DNA of 64,000 nucleotides from Microbacterium jejuense (GTDB lineage Bacteria > Actinomycetota > Actinomycetes > Actinomycetales > Microbacteriaceae). The stretch's first letter is position 1. Every line of letters starts with the position of its first letter. The notes under the pieces are model-generated. The model did not search any database. It saw only the letters and a program-made list of their open reading frames with translations, and was not told where the DNA came from. This document shows positions 53,039 through 64,000 of the stretch, piece by piece. Both the position numbers and the translations under genes were made by a program. The DNA lies in contig NZ_JAEUAW010000015.1 in NCBI RefSeq assembly GCF_019511665.1, positions 1 to 64,000 on the forward strand. Reading direction: 5' to 3'.

Positions 53039-54345
53039 GCGAGACCATCCTCTTCCGCGGAGCCCTGGTCGAAGGCACGACGGCGGCCGACGTCCTCGTC
53101 GACGGCGGCGTCATCGCCGAGATCGGCCCGGGCCTCAGCCGCGCGGGTGCCACCGTGGTCGACGCCGACGGTCTGGTGCTGCTGCCGGGTCTGGTCGATC
53201 TGCACACGCACCTGCGCGAGCCCGGGTACGAGGCATCCGAGACCATCCTCACCGGATCGCGGGCGGCCGCGGCCGGCGGCTACAGCGCCGTGTTCGCGAT
53301 GCCCAACACGTCGCCCGTCGCCGACACCGCCGGCGTCGTCGAGCAGGAGCTCGCACTGGGGGAGGCCGCCGGCTTCGTCACGGTGCAGCCCATCGGCGCC
53401 GTCACGGTCGGGCAGAAGGGCGAGCGCCTGGCCGAGCTCGGCGCCATGGCCGACTCCCGTGCCCGTGTGCGGGTCTTCAGCGACGACGGCTTCTGCGTGT
53501 GGGACCCGCTGATCATGCGGCGCGCACTGGAGTACGTGAAGGCGTTCGACGGCGTCATCGCGCAGCACGCGCAGGACCCGCGCCTCACCGAGGGCGCCCA
53601 GATGAACGAGGGCGCCGTGTCGGCCGAGCTCGGCCTCGCCGGCTGGCCGGCGGTCGCCGAGGAGTCGATCATCGCGCGGGACGTGCTCCTCGCCGAGCAC
53701 GTCGGCTCGCGCCTGCACGTGTGCCACCTGTCGACGGCCGGCTCCGTCGACATCCTCCGGTGGGCCAAGAAGCGGGGCGTCAACGTCACCGCCGAGGTCA
53801 CGCCGCACCACCTGCTCCTCACCGACGAGCTCGTGCGCGACTACGACGCGCGCTTCAAGGTCAACCCTCCGCTGCGCCGTGAGGAGGATGTGCTCGCCGT
53901 GCGCGAGGGCCTCGCCGACGGCACGATCGACATCGTCGCCACCGACCACGCACCGCACCCGGCCGAGGCCAAGGCGTGCGAGTGGCACGCGGCCGCCAAC
54001 GGCATGGTGGGCCTGGAGAGCGCGCTGCGCGTCGTGCAGCAGGCGATGGTCGACACCGGCCTCATCACGTGGGGTGACGTCGCGCGCATCATGTCGCGCG
54101 AGCCCGCGCGCATCGGCCGGCTCGCGGGGCACGGGACGCCGCTGACGGCCGGGCAGCCGGCATCCCTCGCCTTCTACGATCCCTCGCCGCGACGCACGTT
54201 CACGACCGACGACCTGCGCGGACGCAGCGTAAACTCGCCGTACCTCGGGCGCGAGCTCCCGGGCGACGTGCGGTGGACGCTGCACGCCGGCACCGTCACC
54301 GTCGCCGACGGCGCGGTCCTGAACGCCCCGGGGGTGCGCGCATGA
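53035..54345 (+). CDS. pyrC: Dihydroorotase
   Basis: 436 aa amidohydrolase, type I. Metal site [12 protein letters not shown], further ligands in the [13 protein letters not shown] region, [13 protein letters not shown], and [16 protein letters not shown] with the catalytic Asp. Makes dihydroorotate from carbamoyl-aspartate. Coupled to pyrB and to the PH-domain gene. Confidence 0.97.
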   Translation: MSETILFRGALVEGTTAADVLVDGGVIAEIGPGLSRAGATVVDADGLVLLPGLVDLHTHLREPGYEASETILTGSRAAAAGGYSAVFAMPNTSPVADTAGVVEQELALGEAAGFVTVQPIGAVTVGQKGERLAELGAMADSRARVRVFSDDGFCVWDPLIMRRALEYVKAFDGVIAQHAQDPRLTEGAQMNEGAVSAELGLAGWPAVAEESIIARDVLLAEHVGSRLHVCHLSTAGSVDILRWAKKRGVNVTAEVTPHHLLLTDELVRDYDARFKVNPPLRREEDVLAVREGLADGTIDIVATDHAPHPAEAKACEWHAAANGMVGLESALRVVQQAMVDTGLITWGDVARIMSREPARIGRLAGHGTPLTAGQPASLAFYDPSPRRTFTTDDLRGRSVNSPYLGRELPGDVRWTLHAGTVTVADGAVLNAPGVRA

Positions 54346-54851
54346 CCCGCGAGGGGGCCCTGGCGATCATGATCGCCGTCGCCGTCGGCCTGCTCGCCGC
54401 GCTGGCATGGGCATGGTGGCGACGAACACGGCGCGACGCGGCGCTCACGGCGCCGGTCGGCGAGATCCCGGGCGGCGCGCACGCCGTGGCCGAGTTCGCG
54501 GCGCTCTACGTCGCGACCACGCGGCACGGCGACCCGCTGGAGCGGCTCGCGATCGCGGGCCTCAGCTTCCGCTCCCGATCGGACGTGACCGTGACCGACG
54601 CCGGCGTCGCGCTGGACCTCACGGGCCAGCCCCGTGTGTTCCTCGCGGCGGACCGCATCGCCGACGTCGGCCAGTCGACAGTGGCGATCGACCGCGTCGT
54701 CGAACCCGACGGCCTCGTGCGCCTCGCCTGGCGCCTCGACGACGGCACCGTCGTCGACTCCTACCTTCGCCCCCAGGATGCCTCGGCCCGCGCCCTCGCG
54801 GACGCCGTGGCCGGCATCCTTCCCTCGACCCAGACGGGAACGAACGCATGA
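54342..54851 (+). CDS. Membrane protein between pyrC and carA, PH-like
   Basis: 169 aa. One N-terminal TM ([20 protein letters not shown], about residues 7-26), then a beta-rich domain ([60 protein letters not shown]) of PH type. A protein of this kind occupies the same place in mycobacterial pyr operons. Function unknown. Start and stop overlap pyrC and carA by 4 nt, so it is made with the pathway enzymes. Confidence 0.8.
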   Translation: MTREGALAIMIAVAVGLLAALAWAWWRRTRRDAALTAPVGEIPGGAHAVAEFAALYVATTRHGDPLERLAIAGLSFRSRSDVTVTDAGVALDLTGQPRVFLAADRIADVGQSTVAIDRVVEPDGLVRLAWRLDDGTVVDSYLRPQDASARALADAVAGILPSTQTGTNA

Positions 54852-55997
54852 CCTCCCTCTTCCAGACCGCACCCGCCGTCCTCGTGCTCGAAGACGGCAC
54901 CCGCCACGTCGGCCGCGCGTACGGCGCGCAGGGCACGACCCTCGGCGAGGTCGTCTTCGCCACCGGCATGACCGGCTACCAGGAGACCCTCACCGACCCC
55001 TCGTACGCCGGCCAGATCGTGCTGCAGACCGCGCCGCACATCGGCAACACCGGCATGAACGACGAGGATCCCGAGTCCCGACGCATCTGGGTGTCGGGCT
55101 ACATCGTGCGCGACCCTTCGCGCGTGGTGTCGAACTGGCGTGCCGACGAGTCGCTCGACGACGCGCTCGTGAACGACGGCGTGGTGGGCATCAGCGGCAT
55201 CGACACGCGCGCCGTGACGCGGCACATCCGGTCGGCCGGCAGCATGCGCGGCGGAATCTTCTCGGGCGAGGCCGCGGCCATCGACGCCGACGAGCAGCTG
55301 CGCCTCGTGCGCGAGGCGCCCGAGATGTCGGGGCAGAACCTGTCGGCCGAGGTGTCGGTCGCCGCGGCGCAGGTCACCCCGGCGACCGGCGAGCGCATCG
55401 GCAACCTCGCGGTGCTCGACCTCGGCGTCAAGCAGGCGACCGTCGACAACCTCGCCGCGCGCGGCTTCGACGTGCACGTGCTGCCCCAGGACGTCACGAT
55501 CGACCAGATCCGCGCCATCGACCCCGTCGCGGTGTTCTACTCGAACGGCCCGGGCGACCCCGCCGCCTCCGGCGACCACGTCGACCTCCTGCGCGGCGTG
55601 CTCGACGACGGCCTGCCGTTCTTCGGCATCTGCTTCGGCAACCAGCTGCTCGGCCGCGCCCTGGGCCTCGGCACCTACAAGCTGCCGTTCGGTCACCGCG
55701 GCATCAACCAGCCCGTGCTCGACAAGTCCACCGGCCGCGTCGAGATCACCGCCCACAACCACGGCTTCGCCGTCGACGCGCCGCTGGACGGACAGTTCGA
55801 CAGCCCGAACGGCTACGGCCGCGTCGAGGTCAGCCACGTCGGCCTCAACGACCAGGTGGTCGAGGGGCTGCGGGCGCTCGACATCCCCGCGTTCTCGGTG
55901 CAGTACCACCCCGAGGCGGCCGCGGGCCCGCACGACGCCAACTACCTGTTCGACCGCTTCCGCGACCTGGTCGTCGCGAACCTGGAGACCAAGAAGA

Positions 55998-56005
<8 letters not shown>
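54848..56005 (+). CDS. carA: Carbamoyl-phosphate synthase small chain
   Basis: 385 aa glutaminase subunit. N-terminal domain with [32 protein letters not shown]; class I amidotransferase domain with nucleophile Cys in [10 protein letters not shown] near 260 and [10 protein letters not shown] near the end. The GICFGNQ variant (for GICLGHQ) is usual in actinobacteria. Supplies ammonia to CarB; gene ends overlapping carB by 8 nt. Confidence 0.97.
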
Positions 56006-59281
<3,276 letters not shown>

Positions 59282-59285
<4 letters not shown>

Positions 59286-60124
59286 CCACGTTCGCTCAGC
59301 GCGTCCGTGCGGCCTTCGCGTCGCACGGGCAGCTGTGCGTCGGCATCGACCCGCACCCGCATCTGCTGGCCGAGTGGGGGATGGATGCCTCAGCCGCCGC
59401 CGCCCGCGACTTCGGGCTGCGCGTGGTCGAGGCCGCCGCGGGGCGCGTCGGCATCGTGAAGCCGCAGGTGTCGTTCTTCGAGCGCTACGGGTCCGCGGGG
59501 TTCGCGGCGCTCGAGGACGTCCTCGCCGCGGCGCGGGACGCGGGCCTCGTGGTGATCGCCGACGCGAAGCGCGGCGACATCGGCACGACCATGGACGCCT
59601 ACGCCGAGGCGTGGCTGACGCCCGGTTCGCCGCTGGAGGCCGACGCCATGACGGCCAGTCCGTACCTCGGCGTCGGCTCCCTCGACGGCACGTTCGCCCT
59701 TGCCGAGCGTCACGGCAAGGGCGTGCTCGTGCTCGCGGCGACGAGCAACCCCGAGGCTCTGCCGCTGCAGCGCGCCCTCGCGCCGACCGGCACCACCGTG
59801 TCGGCCGAGGTCGTGCGCGAGGTCTCCGCACGCAATGCGCGCACGACTCCGGAGGGGGAGTGGGCGTCGCTCGGCTTCGTCATCGGCGGCACGGTGGACT
59901 GGGAGGATGCCGGTCTGCGGCCCTTCTCGCCGGTCGCGCCGATCCTGGGTCCCGGCTTCGGTCATCAGGGCGCGCAGCCGCAGCACCTGGAGGAGACGTA
60001 CGGCGCTCTCGCACCGGCCGTGATCGCGTCCGAGAGCCGCAGCATCCTCTCGGCCGGTCCCGACGCCGTCGCGGCGCGGATCGCCGAGCGTGCGGCGCTG
60101 TATGCCGCCGCAGCGCCGCGGTAA
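59282..60124 (+). CDS. pyrF: Orotidine 5'-phosphate decarboxylase, type 2
   Basis: 280 aa. [14 protein letters not shown] at the N-terminus, [15 protein letters not shown], catalytic [19 protein letters not shown] near 95 and [14 protein letters not shown]. The length and motifs are those of the mycobacterial type, about 40 residues longer than the E. coli enzyme. No pyrD between carB and pyrF, as is usual in actinobacteria. ATGA overlap with carB. Confidence 0.95.
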
Positions 60125-60147
60125 ACGCTGTCCTCCGGCGGGTGCGT

Positions 60148-60164
60148 GCGGGAAGAATTCCCGC
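60148..60164 (+). terminator. Small hairpin after pyrF
   Basis: GCGGGAA-GAA-TTCCCGC, 23 nt after the pyrF stop; weak terminator candidate ahead of the promoter (TACCGT, 60203-60208) of the following gene. Confidence 0.4.
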
Positions 60165-60292
60165 GCCACGGAGTGGTTTCGTTCCGCCCGCCCCTGCGGT
60201 GATACCGTCGGAGGGCCGCGCACCCATAAGCCGGACCCGACCGGCTCGATGCGCGTATTCAGAGCTCGCCCATCTCAACCGTGGTGATTGAC

Positions 60293-61225
60293 ATGCCCGA
60301 TTCACGCACCCCCGAAAATGGCGTTTCGCCACATACCCCCGCGCGGCCGCCCGAGGTCGACCGGGTGGCGGCATCCCGTCGCGCCGTCGCAGCGCGACGC
60401 GAACGCGCCGCCCTCAAGAAGGATGTCGCCATGCGCGTCATCACTCCGCAGGAGCTGCTGCGGCGTGCCCTGGCCGATCCGTCGTCGCCGGCGGGGGCGA
60501 TGCGCGTCCCCGAGTTCTTGACCGCGATCCCCGCGATCGGCGAGGGCAAGCGCGACCGCATCCTGCACGACCTCGAGATCTCGCCGGTAAAGCGTCTGGG
60601 CGGTCTCGGCTCGCGCCAGCGCGAAGAGCTGCGCGCGTTCCTCGATGCCCGCTGGCCCGAGCTCCAGCCGCGCGGCGGCCGCAGCCGCCTCGTCGTGCTC
60701 GCCGGCCCCACGGCCGTCGGCAAGGGAACGGTGGCCGCGTACATCAAGGAGCACCACCCCGAGATCATGCTCTCGGTGTCGGCCACGACGCGCGCACCGC
60801 GTCCGGGCGAGGTCGACGGCGAGCACTACTTCTTCGTCGACGACGCCGAGTTCGACCGCATGATCGCCGACGGCGAGCTGCTCGAGCACGCCACGGTGCA
60901 CAACGCCCATCGCTACGGCACGCCGCGCGGTCCGATCGAGAAGGCCCTGGCCGAAGGGCGCACGGTGCTGCTCGAGATCGACCTGCAGGGAGCCCGCCAG
61001 GTGCGCGACGCCGACCCGTCGGCGACCCTCGTCTTCCTGCTGCCGCCCAGCTGGGACGAGCTCGTGCAGCGCCTCGTCGGCCGCGGCACCGAGGACGCCC
61101 CAGAGCGCGCCCGCCGCCTGCGTACGGCCAAGACCGAGCTCGCCTCGCAGGGCGAGTTCGACTACCGCGTCGTCAACGACGACGTCGCCCGTGCCGCCGA
61201 CGAGGTCGCCCGCCTCACGCGCTGA
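60293..61225 (+). CDS. gmk: Integration host factor (mIHF-type) fused to guanylate kinase
   Basis: 310 aa against about 190-200 for ordinary Gmk. Residues about 20-125 match the actinobacterial mIHF/sIHF fold: RRERAALKKDVAMRVITPQE, ALADPSSPAGAMRVPEFLTA and the H2TH part VGK-like IPAIGEGKRDRILHDLEI, KRLGGLGSRQREELRAFL. From 132 a full guanylate kinase follows: P-loop GPTAVGKGT at 138-146, SATTRAPRPGEVDGEHYFFV, EHATVHNAHRYGTP. In mycobacteria mihF and gmk are two adjacent genes in this place. I chose ATG at 60293 (weak GTGGTG upstream); GTG at 60281 is possible. Confidence 0.93.
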   Translation: MPDSRTPENGVSPHTPARPPEVDRVAASRRAVAARRERAALKKDVAMRVITPQELLRRALADPSSPAGAMRVPEFLTAIPAIGEGKRDRILHDLEISPVKRLGGLGSRQREELRAFLDARWPELQPRGGRSRLVVLAGPTAVGKGTVAAYIKEHHPEIMLSVSATTRAPRPGEVDGEHYFFVDDAEFDRMIADGELLEHATVHNAHRYGTPRGPIEKALAEGRTVLLEIDLQGARQVRDADPSATLVFLLPPSWDELVQRLVGRGTEDAPERARRLRTAKTELASQGEFDYRVVNDDVARAADEVARLTR

Positions 61226-61261
61226 TCCGCGCAGGGTGAAGCGCCTGCGGCGCCGACCGGG

Positions 61262-61267
61262 TAGACT
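61262..61267 (+). promoter_or_regulatory. -10 box of rpoZ
   Basis: TAGACT between the fused gene and rpoZ; leader of about 55 nt with AGGAGG before the ATG. Confidence 0.5.
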
Positions 61268-61329
61268 GGTCGGATGCGTCCGCGCGCGGCTTGCGCGCGC
61301 CCAAGACACCGTCAGACCAGGAGGTTCCC

Positions 61330-61584
61330 ATGGCCGGAACGAACCAGGGCATCATCGAGCCCCCCATCGACAGCCTGCTCGAGAAGGTCGACTCGAAGTA
61401 CCAGCTCGTGATCTTCGCGTCCAAGCGCGCGCGCCAGATCAACGACTACTACTCCGACCTGCACGAGGGCAACCTCTTCGACAACGTGGGGCCGCTCGTC
61501 GACTCGACCGTCGAGGACAAGCCGCTGACGATCGCGATGCACGAGATCCACGAGGACAAGCTGCGCCTGCGCCGCGCGGAGTAA
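61330..61584 (+). CDS. rpoZ: RNA polymerase omega subunit
   Basis: 84 aa. [37 protein letters not shown] and [20 protein letters not shown] are the family signatures; the conserved ARQIN-DYY helix binds beta-prime. ATG behind AGGAGG, 5-nt spacing. Not followed by coaBC, which often sits here in actinobacteria. Confidence 0.95.
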   Translation: MAGTNQGIIEPPIDSLLEKVDSKYQLVIFASKRARQINDYYSDLHEGNLFDNVGPLVDSTVEDKPLTIAMHEIHEDKLRLRRAE

Positions 61585-61600
61585 TCCCCGTTACGACCGA

Positions 61601-61640
61601 TATGCCCCCGAGGACGGCGATGTCCGGCCTCGGGGGCATA
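61601..61640 (+). other. Hairpin upstream of metK
   Basis: TATGCCCCCGAGG pairs with CCTCGGGGGCATA across a 14-nt loop in the 93-nt rpoZ-metK gap. It may terminate rpoZ transcripts; no T-tract, and no S-adenosylmethionine riboswitch consensus was recognised. Confidence 0.5.
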
Positions 61641-61677
61641 CTGGTGTCCGCCCCGGACCACGACTACTGGAGTATCG

Positions 61678-62871
61678 ATGACCGACCTGCGCCTGTTCAC
61701 GTCCGAGTCCGTGACGGAGGGCCACCCCGACAAGATCTGCGACCAGATCTCGGACTCGATCCTCGACGCGATCCTCACGGCCGACCCGAACGGCCGCGTC
61801 GCCGTCGAGACGCTCGTGACCACGGGCCTGGTGCACGTCGCCGGCGAGGTCTCGACCTCGGCGTACGTCGAGATCCCCGCCATCGTGCGCGACGTCGTCA
61901 ATCGCATCGGCTACACCTCCAGCGAGACCGGCTTCGACGGCGATTCGTGCGGCGTGAGCGTGTCGATCGGCGCCCAGTCCTCCGACATCGCCGCGGGTGT
62001 CGACAAGGCGTTCGAGCGCCGCGAGGACGGCTCGGAGGACCCGCACGACCTGCAGGGCGCGGGCGACCAGGGCATCATGTTCGGCTACGCGACGACCGAG
62101 ACGCCGCAGCTCATGCCGATGGCCGCGTGGACGGCGCACCGCATGGCCGAGCGCCTGACGGCCGTGCGCCGGTCGGGTGAGCTGCCGTTCCTCCGCCCCG
62201 ACGGAAAGACCCAGGTCACGCTCGGATACGACGGCGACACGCCGAAGACCGTCGACTCCGTCGTCCTGTCGACGCAGCACCACCCCGACATCTCGCAGAA
62301 GGCGCTGCGCGCCGCGGTGCGCGCCGAGGTCATCGACCCCGTGCTCGAGGCGACAGGCCTGGACGTGTCCGACGTGAAGTTCTACATCAACCCGGCCGGC
62401 CCGTTCGTGATCGGCGGCCCGAAGGGCGACGCCGGTCTCACCGGCCGCAAGATCATCATCGACACGTATGGCGGCGCATCCCGTCACGGCGGCGGCGCCT
62501 TCAGCGGCAAGGACCCGTCGAAAGTCGACCGCTCGGCGGCATACGCCATGCGCTGGGTCGCCAAGAACGCCGTCGCCGCCGGACTGGCCGACCGCCTGGA
62601 GGTCCAGGTCGCCTACGCGATCGGCAAGGCCAAGCCCGTGGGTCTGTACGTCGAGACGTTCGGCACCGGCCGCGTCGCCGACGAGGTGATCACGCGCGCC
62701 ATCCTGGATGTGTTCGACCTGCGCCCCAAGGCGATCATCGATCAGCTCGACCTGCTGCGTCCGATCTACGCCCAGACGGCGGCGTACGGCCATTTCGGCC
62801 GCGAGCTGCCGGACTTCACGTGGGAGCGCACCGACCGCGCCGACGCTCTGCGCGCGGCCGCCGGGCTCTGA
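61678..62871 (+). CDS. metK: S-adenosylmethionine synthetase
   Basis: 397 aa. [20 protein letters not shown] at the N-terminus, [40 protein letters not shown] (the P-loop-like substrate site) and the C-terminal [12 protein letters not shown]. Makes AdoMet from methionine and ATP. priA starts 10 nt after its stop. Confidence 0.98.
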   Translation: MTDLRLFTSESVTEGHPDKICDQISDSILDAILTADPNGRVAVETLVTTGLVHVAGEVSTSAYVEIPAIVRDVVNRIGYTSSETGFDGDSCGVSVSIGAQSSDIAAGVDKAFERREDGSEDPHDLQGAGDQGIMFGYATTETPQLMPMAAWTAHRMAERLTAVRRSGELPFLRPDGKTQVTLGYDGDTPKTVDSVVLSTQHHPDISQKALRAAVRAEVIDPVLEATGLDVSDVKFYINPAGPFVIGGPKGDAGLTGRKIIIDTYGGASRHGGGAFSGKDPSKVDRSAAYAMRWVAKNAVAAGLADRLEVQVAYAIGKAKPVGLYVETFGTGRVADEVITRAILDVFDLRPKAIIDQLDLLRPIYAQTAAYGHFGRELPDFTWERTDRADALRAAAGL

Positions 62872-62881
62872 CGCGGGCCGC

Positions 62882-64000
62882 GTGAGCGCGGTGCCAGAGG
62901 AGGCACAGGTCGGCGGCGATACGGTGCCATCGCCCGTCCGCCGGCGGCGTGTCGCGCGCGTGCTGCTGGACTCGCCCCTGCCGCAGCTCGACCGCCTGTT
63001 CGACTACGAGATCCCGGACGAGCTCGCCGCCGAGGCACAGCCGGGCGTGCGCGTCCGCGTGCCGCTGCGCAGCGCGGGGCGCGTGATCGACGGATACCTC
63101 GTCGAACTCGGCGAACCGGATGCCTCCGACCGGCCGCTCTCGCAGCTGGAGGCCGTCGTCTCGCCGATGCCGGTGCTGACGCCGCGGCTGTACGCGCTCG
63201 CGCGCCGCGCCGCCGACCGCGCCGCCGGTTCGGCGGGCGACATCCTCCGCCTGGCGATCCCCAAGCGCATGGTGCGGGCCGAGAAGGCGTGGCTCGCGGC
63301 GGATCCTCCGCAACGGCCCGAGCTGCCGGCCGAGGCGCGCACGTGGTCGGAAGGGGTGCTCGCCGAGTATCCCGGTCTTGCCGAAGAACTCGTCAAGGGC
63401 TCCCGCCTGGCCGTCGACGCCCCGCCCCAGCCCGCGCGCCTCGCCGACGGGGCACCGGTCGGCGCGTGGGCGGTGCTCCTCGCCGCCGCCGCCGTGAGGA
63501 CGCTCGTCGAGGGACGCAGCGCCGTCGTCGCCGTACCCGATCACCGCGACCGCGCTCAGCTCGAGGCCGTGCTGCAGGCGTGGGTGCCCCCCGATGCGCT
63601 GGTGCGCGACGACGCGAAGCAGAGCGGACCGGCGCGCTACACGGCGTTCCTGCGGACCCTGTCCGACGCGCCGTGCGTCGTGATCGGCAACCGGTCCGCC
63701 GTGTACGCCCCCGTCGCCGAGCTCGGCCTCGTCGCGCTGTGGGACGACGGCGATCCGCTGTTCGGCGAGCCGCTCAGCCCCGGCGTGCACGCCCGCGACG
63801 CGGCGCTGCTGCGGCAGGAGCTCGACGGCGGCGCCCTCGTCTTCGCCGGGCACACGCGCACGACGGACGTGGAGCGCCTCGTCGGCGTCGGCTGGGTGCG
63901 CGACCTGCCCGCGGCGCGCCGGCGGAGCCCACGCGTCGTGCTCACAGCCCACCGCGAGGGCGAGTCGCGTGCGGCGCGCGTGCCGTCCGCGGCGTTCGCG
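62882..64000 (+). CDS. priA: Primosomal protein N' (PriA), degenerate actinobacterial type, 5' part
   Basis: 373 codons are in the window and the gene continues beyond it. The N-terminal 3'-DNA-binding domain is clear (VARVLLDSPLPQLDRLFDYE, VRVRVPLRSAGRVIDGYLVE). In the place of the Walker A motif stands GAWAVLLAAAAVRTLVEG, with no GKT/S, and the DEEH box is replaced by LWDDGDP. Loss of the helicase motifs is known for actinobacterial PriA, so this protein probably acts as a non-ATPase structural or loading factor in replication restart. GTG start chosen; the first 25 residues before VARVLLD are poorly conserved. Confidence 0.9.
   Translation, partial: MSAVPEEAQVGGDTVPSPVRRRRVARVLLDSPLPQLDRLFDYEIPDELAAEAQPGVRVRVPLRSAGRVIDGYLVELGEPDASDRPLSQLEAVVSPMPVLTPRLYALARRAADRAAGSAGDILRLAIPKRMVRAEKAWLAADPPQRPELPAEARTWSEGVLAEYPGLAEELVKGSRLAVDAPPQPARLADGAPVGAWAVLLAAAAVRTLVEGRSAVVAVPDHRDRAQLEAVLQAWVPPDALVRDDAKQSGPARYTAFLRTLSDAPCVVIGNRSAVYAPVAELGLVALWDDGDPLFGEPLSPGVHARDAALLRQELDGGALVFAGHTRTTDVERLVGVGWVRDLPAARRRSPRVVLTAHREGESRAARVPSAAFA

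Noticed and set aside
61585..61677. SAM riboswitch upstream of metK
   Set aside because: Only a simple hairpin is present; the multi-helix core of SAM-I/IV riboswitches does not fit in 93 nt and no conserved core was recognised.

Overview
The window is chromosomal DNA of a high-GC actinobacterium, most likely a Microbacteriaceae member and plausibly Microbacterium. This is inferred from base composition, from the actinobacterial gene orders (ruvC-ruvA-ruvB-yajC-secD-secF-rel; alaS-ruvX-mltG-aroE-aroC-aroK-aroB; pyrR-pyrB-pyrC-carA-carB-pyrF-gmk-rpoZ-metK-priA) and from the use of leaderless genes. The first 31 bases are not genomic: they are a slightly corrupted Nextera/Tn5 library adapter, so base 1 is a contig edge.

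Bases 32 to about 9,186 are the right part of an integrated temperate-phage-like element. It ends with a tyrosine integrase next to a tRNA-Val(CAC) gene, the presumed attachment site. Its early genes form a tightly overlapping leftward operon: small DNA-binding proteins, an excisionase-like protein, a KilAC antirepressor, small membrane proteins, a winged-helix replication initiator, a RusA resolvase, a DUF3263 protein and a ParB-like protein. The initiator gene carries iteron-like repeats and a perfect DnaA box, so it probably contains the element's replication origin. A bidirectional promoter with a palindromic operator (about 6,883-6,918) looks like the regulatory switch. No virion genes are visible; they would lie left of the contig edge.

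Bases 9,344-17,998 hold tRNA-Gly, tRNA-Cys and tRNA-Val(GAC), then thrS (preceded by a leaderless 21-codon ORF), a HIT hydrolase, the vitamin B6 locus (pdxY, a MocR regulator, divergent pdxS-pdxT), a possible EVE-fold protein and yebC. Bases 18,081-31,408 hold ruvC, SOS-controlled ruvAB, the yajC-secD-secF translocase genes, rel, an AbiEi-like orphan, a DUF349 protein, rarA and rpsD. Bases 31,490-43,786 hold alaS-ruvX-mltG and the shikimate genes aroE-C-K-B-Q with efp and nusB; a GNAT and an MFS exporter gene sit between aroB and aroQ.

Bases 43,836-51,402 are more accessory: a SWIM-SNF2 helicase, an ECF41 sigma factor divergent from an oxidoreductase that carries a matching ECF41 promoter, an MBL-fold/Rieske protein and a DoxX protein. 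From 51,430 on comes the pyrimidine operon behind a PyrR-binding RNA loop, followed by a fused integration-host-factor/guanylate-kinase gene, rpoZ, metK and a priA gene cut by the window end.

Two signals run across the window. At least eleven genes start 6-7 nt after a TANNNT-like -10 box and are therefore probably leaderless. The heptamer GGATGCC/GGCATCC is clearly over-represented on both strands.
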